A stretch of 64,000 bases of DNA from Brevundimonas vesicularis (GCF_027886425.1 NZ_CP115671.1:1178001-1242000), one strand, 5' to 3'; shown: positions 32,845 through 41,863, counted from the stretch's first letter. Numbers and translations: made by a program. Notes: generated by a model not told the origin, from the sequence alone.

Positions 32845-34413
32845 TCAGGCCGCCTTGTTGGAGCCTTCCGGCGCGGTCCAGCGCAGAACCGGCGAACGGG
32901 CCGCGCGGGTTTCGTCCAGACGTTTCAGCGGCGCGTGGAAGGGCGCGCCCTTGAAGCGGTCGACGTCGCCGGCCTTGGCTGCCCCGGCCAAGGCGCGCAT
33001 CGCCTCGATGAAGCGGTCCAACTCGGCCTTGGACTCGGTCTCCGTCGGCTCGATCAGCATGGCGCCGTGGACGACCAGAGGGAAATACATGGTCATCGGG
33101 TGGAAGCCCTCGTCGATCATCGCCTTGGCGAAGTCGAGCGTGGTGATGTCCGTGCCCTTCAGCCATTCGTCGTCGAACAGGGCCTCGTGCATGCAGGGGC
33201 CGTCGGGGAAGGCGGACGACATCAAATCACCGAGCCGGGCCTTGATGTAGTTGGCGTTCAGTACGGCGTCCTCGGCGACCTGACGCAGGCCGTCGGCGCC
33301 GTGCGACATCATGTAGGACAGGGCGCGGGTGTACATGCCCATCTGGCCCTGGAAGGCGCATAGACGGCCAAAGGCTTGCTCGGCCTCGTCCTCCTCGCGC
33401 TCGATCAGGCGGTAGCCGCCGTCGTCATGCACGACCCAGGGGGCGGGGGCGAAGGGGGCCAGGGCTTCGGACAGGACCACCGGACCCGCGCCCGGACCGC
33501 CGCCGCCGTGGGGCGTCGAGAAGGTCTTGTGCAGGTTGATGTGCATCGCATCGACGCCAAGGTCGCCCGGACGAACCCGGCCGACGATGGCGTTGAAGTT
33601 GGCGCCGTCGCAGTAGAAATAGGCGCCGGCCTCATGCGTCAGGCGGCTGATCTCCAGGATGTCGCGCTCGAACAGGCCGCAGGTGTTGGGGTTGGTCACC
33701 ATGATGGCGGCGACGTCGTCACCCAGCTTGGACGCCAGGTCAGCGACGTCCACGCGGCCGTCTTCGGTCTGCGCCACTTCGACCACCGAATAGCCGACGA
33801 AGGCGGCAGTGGCGGGGTTGGTGCCGTGGGCGCTGGTGGGAACCAGAACCTTGCGGCGCTTCTCATGCTGACCCGAGGCCTCGTGGGCGGCGCGGATCGC
33901 CATCAGACCGCACAGTTCGCCGTGGGCGCCGGCCTTGGGCGACAGAGCGACGGCGGGCATACCGGTCAGGGTCTTCAGCCAATGGGCCAGGGTGTCCATC
34001 AGCTCCAGCGCGCCCTGAACCGTCGAGATCGGCTGCAACGGGTGGATGTCGGAGAAGCCGGGCAGGCGGGCCATCTTCTCGTTCAGGCGTGGGTTATGCT
34101 TCATCGTGCACGATCCCAGCGGATAGATGGCCAGGTCGATGGCGTGGTTCTTCTGGCTCAGACGCACATAGTGGCGCATGGTTTCCGGCTCGGACAGGCC
34201 GGGCAGGCCGATCGGATCCTTGCGGACGAGGTCGCCCAGGTCAGAGCCGTTCGTCTTGGGTTCCGGCAGATCGACGCCGGTCTTGCCCCAGCCTTCCCCC
34301 TCGAAGATCAGGGCTTCGTTCTGCAACAGGCCGCGGCCGCCGGTCAGGGTGGCGGGCTTGGTCTGGACCTGGTTCGGGGCGGTCGGGCGGCCGACGGTGT
34401 TCATGGTGCTCAT
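32845..34413 (-). CDS. gcvPB: Glycine dehydrogenase (decarboxylating) subunit 2
   Basis: The 522-residue subunit carries the PLP site of the P-protein: Lys296 in NLHKTFSTPHGGGGPG. It also has SPKAGAHGELCGL at 158-170 and TSAHGTNPATA near 193-203. With GcvPA it decarboxylates glycine and loads the aminomethyl group on lipoyl-GcvH. The P-protein is split into two genes here, as in many bacteria. It follows gcvPA by 12 bases and is the last gene of the gcv operon. Confidence 0.97.
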   Translation of the reverse strand: MSTMNTVGRPTAPNQVQTKPATLTGGRGLLQNEALIFEGEGWGKTGVDLPEPKTNGSDLGDLVRKDPIGLPGLSEPETMRHYVRLSQKNHAIDLAIYPLGSCTMKHNPRLNEKMARLPGFSDIHPLQPISTVQGALELMDTLAHWLKTLTGMPAVALSPKAGAHGELCGLMAIRAAHEASGQHEKRRKVLVPTSAHGTNPATAAFVGYSVVEVAQTEDGRVDVADLASKLGDDVAAIMVTNPNTCGLFERDILEISRLTHEAGAYFYCDGANFNAIVGRVRPGDLGVDAMHINLHKTFSTPHGGGGPGAGPVVLSEALAPFAPAPWVVHDDGGYRLIEREEDEAEQAFGRLCAFQGQMGMYTRALSYMMSHGADGLRQVAEDAVLNANYIKARLGDLMSSAFPDGPCMHEALFDDEWLKGTDITTLDFAKAMIDEGFHPMTMYFPLVVHGAMLIEPTETESKAELDRFIEAMRALAGAAKAGDVDRFKGAPFHAPLKRLDETRAARSPVLRWTAPEGSNKAA

Positions 34414-34425
34414 GGTCAGTATCCC

Positions 34426-35772
34426 TTACGCGCCGAGGACTTTGGAGAGCGACTTGGCGAGGATCTGGATGTCGGCATCCAGGGTCGTCTCGGTCGCGGC
34501 GACCAGCAGGACATCGTCCATGCCGGCGTCGGGGACCAGGCGGCTGTAGGGCACGCCAGCCAGGACGTGATGGGCGGCCAACTGATCCACGACCTCGGCC
34601 GCGTTCTTGGGCAGGCGCACCGCGAACTCGTTGAAGAAGCGGTCGGTCAGGATTTCGACGCCCGGAATGGCGGCCAGGGCGTCACGCGTGGCGACGGCCT
34701 TTTCGTGGTTCAGCAGGGCCAGCTTGCGCAGGCCCGTCTCGCCCAGCAGGCTCATGTGGATGGTGAAGGCCAGGGTGCACAGGCCCGAGTTGGTGCAGAT
34801 GTTCGAGGTCGCCTTGTCTCGGCGGATGTGCTGCTCGCGCGTGGACAGCGTCAGGACGAAGCCGCGCTCGCCGTCGGCGTCCACAGTCTCGCCGGTCAAG
34901 CGGCCGGGCATCTGGCGGATCAGCTTCTCGCGCGTGGCGAACAGGCCGACATAGGGGCCGCCGAAGTTCAGGGCGTTGCCGATCGACTGGCCTTCGGCCG
35001 CGACGATGTCGGCGCCCATCTCGCCGGGCGACTTCAACAGGCCCATCGACACGGCCTCGGTGACCACAACGATCAGCAGGGCGCCGGCGGCGTGGGCGGC
35101 CTCGGCGATCTTGGTCACGTCGGTGGCCGTGCCGAAGACATTGGGGGTCTGGACGACGACGCAGGCGGTGTCGGGACCGATCTGGTCGATCACGGCGGCC
35201 TCGGCGTCCACGGCGGCGGGCAGGGCCAGGGTTTCGACGCCGACGGCGTGAACCACGGTCTCGGTCGCCTTGATGTAGTGCGGGTGCACGCCGCCCGAGA
35301 TCACCGCCTTGTTGCGGCGGGTCACGCGGGTCGCCATCAGCACGCCCTCGGCCATGGCGGTCGAACCGTCGTACAGGCTGGCGTTGGCGACCGGCATGCC
35401 GGTCAGGTTCGCGACCTGGGTCTGGAACTCGTACAGGTACTGCAGCGTGCCCTGCGCAATTTCCGGCTGGTAGGGGGTGTAGCTGGTCAGGAACTCCGAG
35501 CGCTGGATCACGTGGTCCACCGTCGCCGGGACGTGGTGCTTGTAGGCGCCTGCGCCGCAGAAGAAGGGCACAGCGCCGGCCGTGGCGTTCTTGGCCGCCA
35601 TGGCGGACAGGGCGCGCTCGACCTCCAACTCACCCGCGACGCGCGGCAGATCGACGGGGCCGTCCAGACGGGCGGCCTGGGGCACGTCCACGAACAGATC
35701 GTCGATGGATTTCGCGCCGATGGCGGCGAGCATCGCCGTGCGGTCGTCGGGCGTCAGGGGGAGGTAACGCAT
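34426..35772 (-). CDS. gcvPA: Glycine dehydrogenase (decarboxylating) subunit 1
   Basis: The 448-residue N-terminal half of the split P-protein starts MRYLPLTPDDRTAML. It contains FFCGAGAYKHHVPA, PYQPEIAQGTLQYL and QSIGNALNFGGPYVG, all typical of GcvPA. It lacks the PLP lysine, which is on GcvPB. A frame open to 35883 runs into the palindromic repeat upstream. The ATG at 35772 matches the family start. A 135-base gap with that repeat separates it from gcvH. Confidence 0.97.
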   Translation of the reverse strand: MRYLPLTPDDRTAMLAAIGAKSIDDLFVDVPQAARLDGPVDLPRVAGELEVERALSAMAAKNATAGAVPFFCGAGAYKHHVPATVDHVIQRSEFLTSYTPYQPEIAQGTLQYLYEFQTQVANLTGMPVANASLYDGSTAMAEGVLMATRVTRRNKAVISGGVHPHYIKATETVVHAVGVETLALPAAVDAEAAVIDQIGPDTACVVVQTPNVFGTATDVTKIAEAAHAAGALLIVVVTEAVSMGLLKSPGEMGADIVAAEGQSIGNALNFGGPYVGLFATREKLIRQMPGRLTGETVDADGERGFVLTLSTREQHIRRDKATSNICTNSGLCTLAFTIHMSLLGETGLRKLALLNHEKAVATRDALAAIPGVEILTDRFFNEFAVRLPKNAAEVVDQLAAHHVLAGVPYSRLVPDAGMDDVLLVAATETTLDADIQILAKSLSKVLGA

Positions 35773-35790
35773 ATCCGGTTCCTTGCATCC

Positions 35791-35896
35791 GTCATCCTCG
35801 GGCTTGACCCGAGGACCAGATGTTGTGCGGCTCGTGCGTCGAAGGCTTCGCACGAGTGGTTGATCGTCCGGCCCTCGGGTCAAGCCCGAGGGTGAC
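35791..35896. repeat. Palindromic repeat inside the gcv operon
   Basis: GTCATCCTCGGGCTTGACCC at 35791-35810 and a nearly exact inverted copy ending at 35896 (GGGTCAAGCCCGAGGGTGAC) flank an inner inverted pair CTCGTGCG/CGCACGAG. Each outer arm is itself a hairpin (CCTCGGG/CCCGAGG). It fills most of the gcvH-gcvPA gap, so the operon's transcript must pass through it. The arms share the GTCATCC end and GAGGACC motif with the element at 7601-7768. Confidence 0.7.
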
Positions 35897-35907
35897 TGAG
35901 TTTAAAC

Positions 35908-36273
35908 TTAGAGGGTTTTCAGGAAATCGTCGTAGGCCGCCTGGTCCATCAGAGCGTCCAGTTGCGAGGCGTCCGAAACCTTGATCTTGGCGAACCAACC
36001 GTCGGCCTCGGCTGCCGAGTTAACGGTTTCCGGGGCGGTCGACAGGGCGTCGTTCGCCTCGACCACTTCGCCCGAGACGGGGGCGTAGACGTCCGACGCC
36101 GCCTTGACGCTCTCGACCACGGCGAAGCTGTCGCCCTTCGAGACGGTCTTGCCGACTTCAGGCACTTCGACGAACACAACGTCGCCCAGGGCGTCGGCGG
36201 CGTGTTTGGAGATGCCGACGGTGGCGATGTCGCCGTCAAGGCTGACCCACTCGTGATCCTTAGTGAACTTCAT
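35908..36273 (-). CDS. gcvH: Glycine cleavage system H protein
   Basis: The 121-residue lipoyl carrier has the lipoylation lysine Lys57 in VVESVKAASDVYAPVSGEV, with normal flanking hammerhead strands. It shuttles the aminomethyl intermediate between GcvP, GcvT and dihydrolipoamide dehydrogenase. It starts 12 bases after gcvT and is the second gene of the operon. The repeat at 35791-35896 follows it. Confidence 0.97.
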   Translation of the reverse strand: MKFTKDHEWVSLDGDIATVGISKHAADALGDVVFVEVPEVGKTVSKGDSFAVVESVKAASDVYAPVSGEVVEANDALSTAPETVNSAAEADGWFAKIKVSDASQLDALMDQAAYDDFLKTL

Positions 36274-36284
36274 GGTCTGATCTC

Positions 36285-37397
36285 TCAGGCTTTGGGTTTG
36301 CGGTAATAGCGTTGGGCCACGAAGGGCATGGCGACGACTTCGGCGGCGGCGGTCTTGCCGCGCACGATGACCTTCAGCTCCGTGCCCAAGGCGGCATGGG
36401 CCGGCGGGACGTAGCCCATGGCGATATTCTTGCCCAAGGTGGGGGAGGGGCCGCCAGAGGTGACCTTGCCGATCACGGCGCCGTCGGCGTCGGCGATCTC
36501 GGCGCCTTCACGGGCCGGGGCGCCTTCCTTGACGATCAGACCGACGCGAACGCGCGAGGGGCCGTCGGACAGTTCCTTGAGGATACGGTCTGCGCCGGCG
36601 AAATCGGCGCGTTCTTTGCGCGACTTGGAGAGGGCGAAGGTCAGGGCGCCTTCGACCGGCGAGGTCGTCGGGTCGATGTCGTGGCCGTGCAGCGGCAGGC
36701 CGGCTTCCAGACGCAGGCTGTCGCGGGCGCCCAGGCCGATCGGCTTGACGCGGTCGTCTTCCAGGATCGTGTTCCAGATGCGCTCGGCCTGGTCCGCCGG
36801 GACCGAAATCTCATAGCCGTCTTCGCCGGTGTAGCCCGAGCGCGAGACGTAGCAGTCGGCGCCGAACAGCATCAGACGGGCGCATTCCATGAAGCCCATT
36901 TCGGCCAGGATCGGCTCGTGCGCGGCCATGACCTCGGCGGCTTCCGGCCCCTGGATGGCGATCAGCGCGCGGTCCAGCACCGTCAGCTTGGCGTCGCTTT
37001 CGAGGTTGGCTTCCCAGAAGGCGAAGTCCTCGTCCTTGTTGCCGGCGTTGACGACGACGAACAGGCCGTCGTGATCCGGCCGGCCGGCCATCAGGTCGTC
37101 GATGATGCCGCCGTCGCCGTTCAGCAGGAGGGAATATTTCTGTTTGCCGGCCTTCAGGATCGCATAGTCGCCGGGCACGAACCGCTCGAACTGGGCGGTC
37201 GCATCCTCGCCGGTGATCTTGCACTGGCCCATGTGGGAGACGTCGAACAGACCGGCGTGTTCCCGCGTCCAGCGATGCTCGGCCAGAACACCTTCGTACT
37301 GGACCGGCATGTCATAGCCGCCGAACCCCACCATGCGGGCGCCCAGCGCGCGGTGCGCGGCGTTCAGGGGCGTGGTCTTCAGGGTCTGGTCGGTCAT
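36285..37397 (-). CDS. gcvT: Glycine cleavage system T protein (aminomethyltransferase)
   Basis: The 370-residue folate-dependent enzyme transfers the methylene group to tetrahydrofolate and releases ammonia. Visible signatures include FDVSHMGQCKITGEDA near 47-62, CYVSRSGYTGEDGYEI and LGARDSLRLEAGLPLHGHD. It is the first gene of the operon and is preceded by a tandem glycine riboswitch, so expression should rise with glycine. Unlike the YgfZ-like protein at 8.5 kb, it lacks the KGCFVGQE motif. Confidence 0.97.
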   Translation of the reverse strand: MTDQTLKTTPLNAAHRALGARMVGFGGYDMPVQYEGVLAEHRWTREHAGLFDVSHMGQCKITGEDATAQFERFVPGDYAILKAGKQKYSLLLNGDGGIIDDLMAGRPDHDGLFVVVNAGNKDEDFAFWEANLESDAKLTVLDRALIAIQGPEAAEVMAAHEPILAEMGFMECARLMLFGADCYVSRSGYTGEDGYEISVPADQAERIWNTILEDDRVKPIGLGARDSLRLEAGLPLHGHDIDPTTSPVEGALTFALSKSRKERADFAGADRILKELSDGPSRVRVGLIVKEGAPAREGAEIADADGAVIGKVTSGGPSPTLGKNIAMGYVPPAHAALGTELKVIVRGKTAAAEVVAMPFVAQRYYRKPKA

Positions 37398-37454
37398 GGT
37401 TCAGGCTTTCACGGTCGCGTGTTGTGGCGGAGCTCCGCCGTCCTCGCGCCCCCG

Positions 37455-37634
37455 CTGTCCTGAAGCCTGAGAGATTCCGGCGACCAAATCATGTCGCCTT
37501 GCTCCGTCGGCGCGCCCGAATGGGCGACTTTCCAGCGTCCGTATGCTTCGCGGTCCGTTTGCCTGAGCGTTTCCGGGGCGGTTGCGCCTTCGGCGTCGAA
37601 CCCTGTTTCCAGCGCCCGATCTCTCCCGCGAGAG
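37455..37634 (-). ncRNA. Tandem glycine riboswitch
   Basis: Read on the minus strand, the leader has two glycine aptamers in series. The first starts near CTCTCGCGGGAGAG and carries GCCGAAGGCGCAACCGCC followed by CTCAGGCAAACGG. The second has GCCGACGGAGCAAGGCGAC and then CTCTCAGGCTTCAGGACAG. These are the conserved cores of the class. It ends about 57 bases before gcvT, leaving a short expression platform. Glycine binding would allow gcv expression. The remaining part of the 346-base gap, 37635-37743, holds the promoters for gcv and for the divergent hydrolase but shows no other gene. Confidence 0.93.
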
Positions 37635-37743
37635 CCTGCGACCTAAGGCATCGACTCAAGCGCCAAGTCAAGCGGGCCGGGAACAAGGATGCGCGCGGCG
37701 GGTTGTCGTTGCGGACCCCGAAACCAGACCCAGGAATGCTAAA

Positions 37744-38781
37744 ATGTCCATTATAGACAAGCTGTTCGGCGACAACGACAAGCCGCGCGACACGCCCGCC
37801 AAGGCCGATGGCCCGATGCAGAAGGTGCTGGACGAACTGGCGTCTCTCGGCGGCAAGCCGATCGAGACCCTGTCGCCCGAGGAGGCTCGCCAGCAACCGA
37901 CCCCGACTGACGCGGTGAAATCGCTGCTGCGCAAGGACGGCAAGGACCCCAGCGACGACATGGGCGTCAAGACCAGAGACATCACCATTCCCGGCGCCAC
38001 CGGCCCCATTCAGGCGCGCATCTACAAGCCGCACGACCATTCCGAAGACAAGCTGCACCCGGTCGTCGTCTATTTCCACGGCGGCGGCTTCGTGATCGCC
38101 GATCTGGACGTCTATGACGGCGGCCCGCGCGGCGTGTCCAAGATGGCCGATGTGATCGTGGTCTCGGTCCATTATCGCCAGGCCCCGGAACATCATTTCC
38201 CCGCCGCCCACGACGACGCACTGGCCGCTTATCGCTGGGTGCTGGAGAATGCGCAGACCTTCCGCGGAGACCCGCAAAAGGTGGCGGTCATGGGCGAAAG
38301 CGCAGGCGGCAACCTGGCCATCGGCGTGTCGATGATGGCGCGCGACGCCGGCCTGCCGGCGCCCAAACATCAGGTGCTGGTCTATCCGGTCGCCGGCGTA
38401 GACATGGACAATGAGTCCTACGTCGAGAACGCCGACGCCAAGCCGCTGAACAAGCCGATGATGAAGTGGTTCGTGAAACACATCTTCGCCAACGAGGCCG
38501 ATGCTCAGGACCCGCGCATCAATATCGTCGAGAAGGCGAACCTGTCGGGCCTGCCCTCGACGACGGTGATCTGCGCCGAGATCGATCCGCTGCGCACCGA
38601 GGGCGAGCTGCTGGCCGAGAAGCTGGAGCAGGCGGGCGTCGATGTGCGTCACAAGACCTTCCACGGCTCGACGCACGAGTTCTTCGGCATGGCGGCGGTC
38701 GTGCCAGATGCGGGGGCGGCCCAAACCTTCGCCGCCCACGAACTGAAGCGGGCGTTCGGTACGGCGATCCTGCCGATCTGA
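37744..38781 (+). CDS. Alpha/beta hydrolase, hormone-sensitive-lipase type
   Basis: The 345-residue enzyme has the HSL oxyanion motif HGGG at 112-115 (YFHGGGFVIAD), nucleophile Ser186 in GESAGG, a likely acid in AEIDPLRTEGE and catalytic His in HGSTHEFFGM. It begins with about 75 residues of unusual charged sequence (MSIIDKLFGDNDKPRDTP) before the hydrolase fold. The frame is open upstream to 37582, but the ATG at 37744 starts outside the riboswitch. It is probably a cytoplasmic carboxylesterase. A terminator follows. Confidence 0.9.
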   Translation: MSIIDKLFGDNDKPRDTPAKADGPMQKVLDELASLGGKPIETLSPEEARQQPTPTDAVKSLLRKDGKDPSDDMGVKTRDITIPGATGPIQARIYKPHDHSEDKLHPVVVYFHGGGFVIADLDVYDGGPRGVSKMADVIVVSVHYRQAPEHHFPAAHDDALAAYRWVLENAQTFRGDPQKVAVMGESAGGNLAIGVSMMARDAGLPAPKHQVLVYPVAGVDMDNESYVENADAKPLNKPMMKWFVKHIFANEADAQDPRINIVEKANLSGLPSTTVICAEIDPLRTEGELLAEKLEQAGVDVRHKTFHGSTHEFFGMAAVVPDAGAAQTFAAHELKRAFGTAILPI

Positions 38782-38809
38782 TCCAACGAGACGCCGAAAG
38801 ATAAGGAAG

Positions 38810-38835
38810 CGCCCCGGCTTTCGCCGGGGCGTTTT
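38810..38835 (+). terminator. Rho-independent terminator after the HSL-type hydrolase
   Basis: CGCCCCGGC (38810-38818), loop TTTC and GCCGGGGCG (38823-38831) form a perfect nine-base stem followed by TTTT. It separates the hydrolase gene from fbp. Confidence 0.85.
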
Positions 38836-38916
38836 CGTTGGCGCCTCGCCCTGCCGCCTTGCCCTGGGGCCTGTCCCCCGCCAAAACGGCGCAACGCCCA
38901 GAACCGGACCGACTGC

Positions 38917-39882
38917 ATGACCCGCACACGCCTTGACGCCCATATCGCCGCCCTGGATGCGCCCGAGGGGCTGAAGACGGTTCTGACCGTGGTCGCCGCC
39001 ACCTGCGCGGACATCAGCAAGGTCGTTGCGGGCGGGGCGCTGGCCGGGGCGCTGGGCGCATCGGGACAGATCAACGTGCAGGACGAGGAGCAGAAGAAGC
39101 TCGACGTCATGACCAACGACATGCTGACCGAGGCCCTGCTGGCCAGCCCGGCCGTCGCCGGCGTCGCGTCGGAAGAGATGAACGAGGTCCAGCCGGCCTC
39201 CAATCCGGCCGGCGACTATCTGGTGCTGTTCGACCCGTTGGACGGCTCGTCCAACATCGACATCAATGCGCCCGTCGGCACCATCGTCTCGGTGCTGAAG
39301 TCCGCGACGGCGACGCCGACCGAGACTGATTTCATGCAGCCCGGCCGCAATCAGGTCGCCGCCCTCTACGCCGTCTATGGACCGCAAACCATGCTGGTGC
39401 TGACGACCGGCGCGGGCGTGAAGGGGTTCACGCTGTCGAACGACGGCGACTGGATCGTGACCCACGACGACATCGCCATTTCGCCGGACACCAAGGAGTT
39501 CGCCATCAACATGTCGAACCTGCGCCACTGGGCCGAGCCGGTGCAGACCTATGTCGGCGACCTGCTGAAGGGCGAAGAGGGGCCTCGGGCCAAGAACTTC
39601 AACATGCGCTGGGTCGCGGCCATGGTCGCGGATGTTCACCGCATCCTGATGCGCGGCGGGGTCTTCCTCTATCCCTGGGATCGGCGCGAGCCGAACAAGC
39701 CGGGCAAGCTGCGGCTGATGTACGAAGGCAATCCGATGGCCTTCCTGGTCGAGCAAGCGGGCGGCAAGGCGACGACGGACGGACGCCAGGCCATTCTGGA
39801 CGTGCAGCCCGAGTATCTGCACCAGCGCATCCCCGTCGCGCTCGGTTCGGCCAACGAGATCGACGCCTACGCAGGCGTCTGA
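38917..39882 (+). CDS. fbp: Fructose-1,6-bisphosphatase, class 1
   Basis: The 321-residue gluconeogenic enzyme removes the 1-phosphate from fructose-1,6-bisphosphate. It has the metal-site motif LFDPLDGSSNID near 103-114, an upstream SEEM segment (GVASEEMNEVQ) and the C-terminal LRLMYEGNPMAFLVEQAGGK region. The start at 38917 gives the normal N-terminus. Its stop overlaps the ATG of pncA by one base, so the two are co-transcribed. Confidence 0.96.
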   Translation: MTRTRLDAHIAALDAPEGLKTVLTVVAATCADISKVVAGGALAGALGASGQINVQDEEQKKLDVMTNDMLTEALLASPAVAGVASEEMNEVQPASNPAGDYLVLFDPLDGSSNIDINAPVGTIVSVLKSATATPTETDFMQPGRNQVAALYAVYGPQTMLVLTTGAGVKGFTLSNDGDWIVTHDDIAISPDTKEFAINMSNLRHWAEPVQTYVGDLLKGEEGPRAKNFNMRWVAAMVADVHRILMRGGVFLYPWDRREPNKPGKLRLMYEGNPMAFLVEQAGGKATTDGRQAILDVQPEYLHQRIPVALGSANEIDAYAGV

Positions 39883-40502
39883 TGAGCGCCGCCCTTTTGG
39901 TCATCGATCCGCAGAACGACTTCTGCGAAGGCGGCCGTCTGGCGGTGGCGGGCGGCGCGGGCATCATGCCGCTGATCAACCGGCTATCGGCTCGGTTCGA
40001 CCGGGTGATCGTGACGCAGGACTGGCATACGCCGGACCAGATCTCTTTCGCCTCGAACCACCCCGGCGCGGCGCCCTTCACCGAGATCAAGGTCGCCTAC
40101 GGCCGTCAGATGCTGTGGCCGGATCATTGTCTTCAGGGCATGCCCGGCGCCGACTTTCATCCCGATGCAGCGCCGACGGTCGAGAAGGCCATGGCCGTGA
40201 TCCGCAAGGGGTATAATCCGGCGGTCGACAGCTATTCCGGCTTCTTCGAGAACGATCACCGCACGCCGACGGGGCTGGCCGGACTGCTGCGCGAACTGGG
40301 CGTGACGCGCGTCTTTCTGTGCGGCCTGGCCTTCGACTACTGCGTCCGTTTCACGGCCGAAGACGCGGTGCGCGAAGGGTTTGAAGCCGTGGTGATCACT
40401 GACGCCAGCCGGGCCATCGCGCCGCAGACCGAGGCGGCGGCCCAAGACAGTTTCCGGGCCTTGGGCGTCGCGGAGATCGCGGCGGAGTCCCTGCTGAGCT
40501 AG
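39882..40502 (+). CDS. pncA: Nicotinamidase / pyrazinamidase
   Basis: The 206-residue enzyme deaminates nicotinamide to nicotinate in NAD salvage. The catalytic triad is visible as Asp9 (VIDPQNDF), Lys109 (IRKGYNP) and Cys154 (FDYCVRF). Zinc ligands lie in QDWHTP (Asp47, His49) and WPDHC (His82). It is coupled to fbp by a one-base overlap and ends seven bases before the convergent Y-family polymerase. Confidence 0.95.
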   Translation: MSAALLVIDPQNDFCEGGRLAVAGGAGIMPLINRLSARFDRVIVTQDWHTPDQISFASNHPGAAPFTEIKVAYGRQMLWPDHCLQGMPGADFHPDAAPTVEKAMAVIRKGYNPAVDSYSGFFENDHRTPTGLAGLLRELGVTRVFLCGLAFDYCVRFTAEDAVREGFEAVVITDASRAIAPQTEAAAQDSFRALGVAEIAAESLLS

Positions 40503-40508
40503 CTTGGT

Positions 40509-41819
40509 TCACTCCCAAAAATCCTCGGCCTCGGGGATGCGGGTGAAGGCGATCTTGGCGCCGATATAGTCGGGCAAGCCGGCCTTGGGGCCGATGCTGA
40601 CGGTGTCCTTGCCATAGCGGCGGTTCAGCGCATCCAGCGCCTGGGAAAGGCGAAGAGACGGAGCCTCGCCATCCTGATCCGGGCCGGCGGCGAATAGGTC
40701 GGTCTCAAAAGCGTCGCGGGATTTCAGGCCGTGCACCCCGACCCCGACATAGCTCAGGCGTCCCGCCTCCAGCTCCGGCTCGACCTTGCGCCACAGACTA
40801 TCGAGCGCGGCCAGAAGGGCGAAGGTGTCCTGCGTCGGCGCGATGGGACAACTCATCGCCGCCGTTTCCCAGCCGCGACGACCGCTTCGGGGCGTCGCCT
40901 TCGGCCCCATGTCCAGATGCAGGGTCAGGCTGGCGCCGGTCAGACCCATGCGGCGCAGGCGGGCTCCGCACTTGACCACCAGCCGCCGCGCAACGGCCCG
41001 CGCCTTGTCCGGGGTCCGCATGGCCTGGGCCAGAACGTGGCTGTGGCTGATCGAGGCGGGCGGTTTGTCCGGGGTCGGCTCGCTGTCCAGACCGTGCAGG
41101 CCGCGCCAGATGCGTTCGCCCTCGATGCTGTTCCAGACCGCGCGCGCTTGTTTCGCGCTCATGTTCCAAAGGCCGGCCGTGTCGGTGACCCCCGCCGCCT
41201 GCAACCGGATCTTCATGCGCGAGCCGATGCCTGGATATTTCGACAGCGGCAGGTCCAGCAGGGGGCCGGGCAGCTCGTTGGCGCGCAGCACCGTCAACCC
41301 GGCGGGCTTCTGCATGCCGCAGGCGGTCTTGGCCAGGAAACGCGACGGCGCCAGCCCGACGGACGACCGCAGACAGTCGCCGACGTTTTGCAGGATGCCC
41401 GCCTGAATGCGTCGGGCCAGGGCGACGGCGTTCGCCTCCAGCCGTTCCGGCCCCAGCAGTTCGCACGAGCATTCGTCGATCGAGCCGACCTTCCACACCG
41501 GAACATGGCGGTCGATCTCGGCCATGATCTGCTGATGGATTTTGACATAAAGGTCGGGGCGCGCCTCGGCGACGATCAGGTCGGGGCACAGTTTGCGCGC
41601 CTCGGACACCCGCATCCCGGTATGAACGCCCCAGGCCTTGCTCTCATAGCTGGCGGCGATGGCGCCGGTGTATTCGCTCTCAGCCGGCCGCACGATGACC
41701 GGCTTGCCCCGCCAGTCCGGGTTCATCTGCTGTTCGACGCTGGCGAAGAAGGCGTTCAGATCAACGAACAACCAACGGAGGTTCGCCTCGTCTTCCACCG
41801 GTGATCCTGTCCTCTCCAT
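40509..41819 (-). CDS. Y-family DNA polymerase (DinB/UmuC-like, divergent)
   Basis: The 436-residue translesion-type polymerase has the first metal Asp20 in LFVDLNAFFASVEQ and the second acidic pair Asp115-Glu116 in VGSIDECSCELLG. A helix-hairpin-helix region (PGIGSRMKIRLQAAGV) leads to a little-finger-like C-terminal part ending IPEAEDFWE. The residues after SIDE differ from the common SIDEAYLD or SIDEAFLD. No QL-type clamp-binding peptide is obvious at the C-terminus. It may be a lineage-specific Y-family branch rather than canonical DinB. The small membrane gene and deaminase gene lie upstream on the same strand. Confidence 0.85.
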   Translation of the reverse strand: MERTGSPVEDEANLRWLFVDLNAFFASVEQQMNPDWRGKPVIVRPAESEYTGAIAASYESKAWGVHTGMRVSEARKLCPDLIVAEARPDLYVKIHQQIMAEIDRHVPVWKVGSIDECSCELLGPERLEANAVALARRIQAGILQNVGDCLRSSVGLAPSRFLAKTACGMQKPAGLTVLRANELPGPLLDLPLSKYPGIGSRMKIRLQAAGVTDTAGLWNMSAKQARAVWNSIEGERIWRGLHGLDSEPTPDKPPASISHSHVLAQAMRTPDKARAVARRLVVKCGARLRRMGLTGASLTLHLDMGPKATPRSGRRGWETAAMSCPIAPTQDTFALLAALDSLWRKVEPELEAGRLSYVGVGVHGLKSRDAFETDLFAAGPDQDGEAPSLRLSQALDALNRRYGKDTVSIGPKAGLPDYIGAKIAFTRIPEAEDFWE

Positions 41820-41863
41820 CGCCGGAACATAACAGGAACATGAAGCGATCTAAAGGGCGTCGA

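Noticed and set aside
33376..35895. 839-codon plus-strand open frame over the gcv genes
   Set aside because: It lies antisense to gcvPB and gcvPA, which carry all family motifs. Composition is His/Gly/Val/Arg-rich, as in shadow frames.
37489..39822. 777-codon minus-strand open frame
   Set aside because: It covers the riboswitch, the hydrolase and fbp on the opposite strand and shows no protein family.
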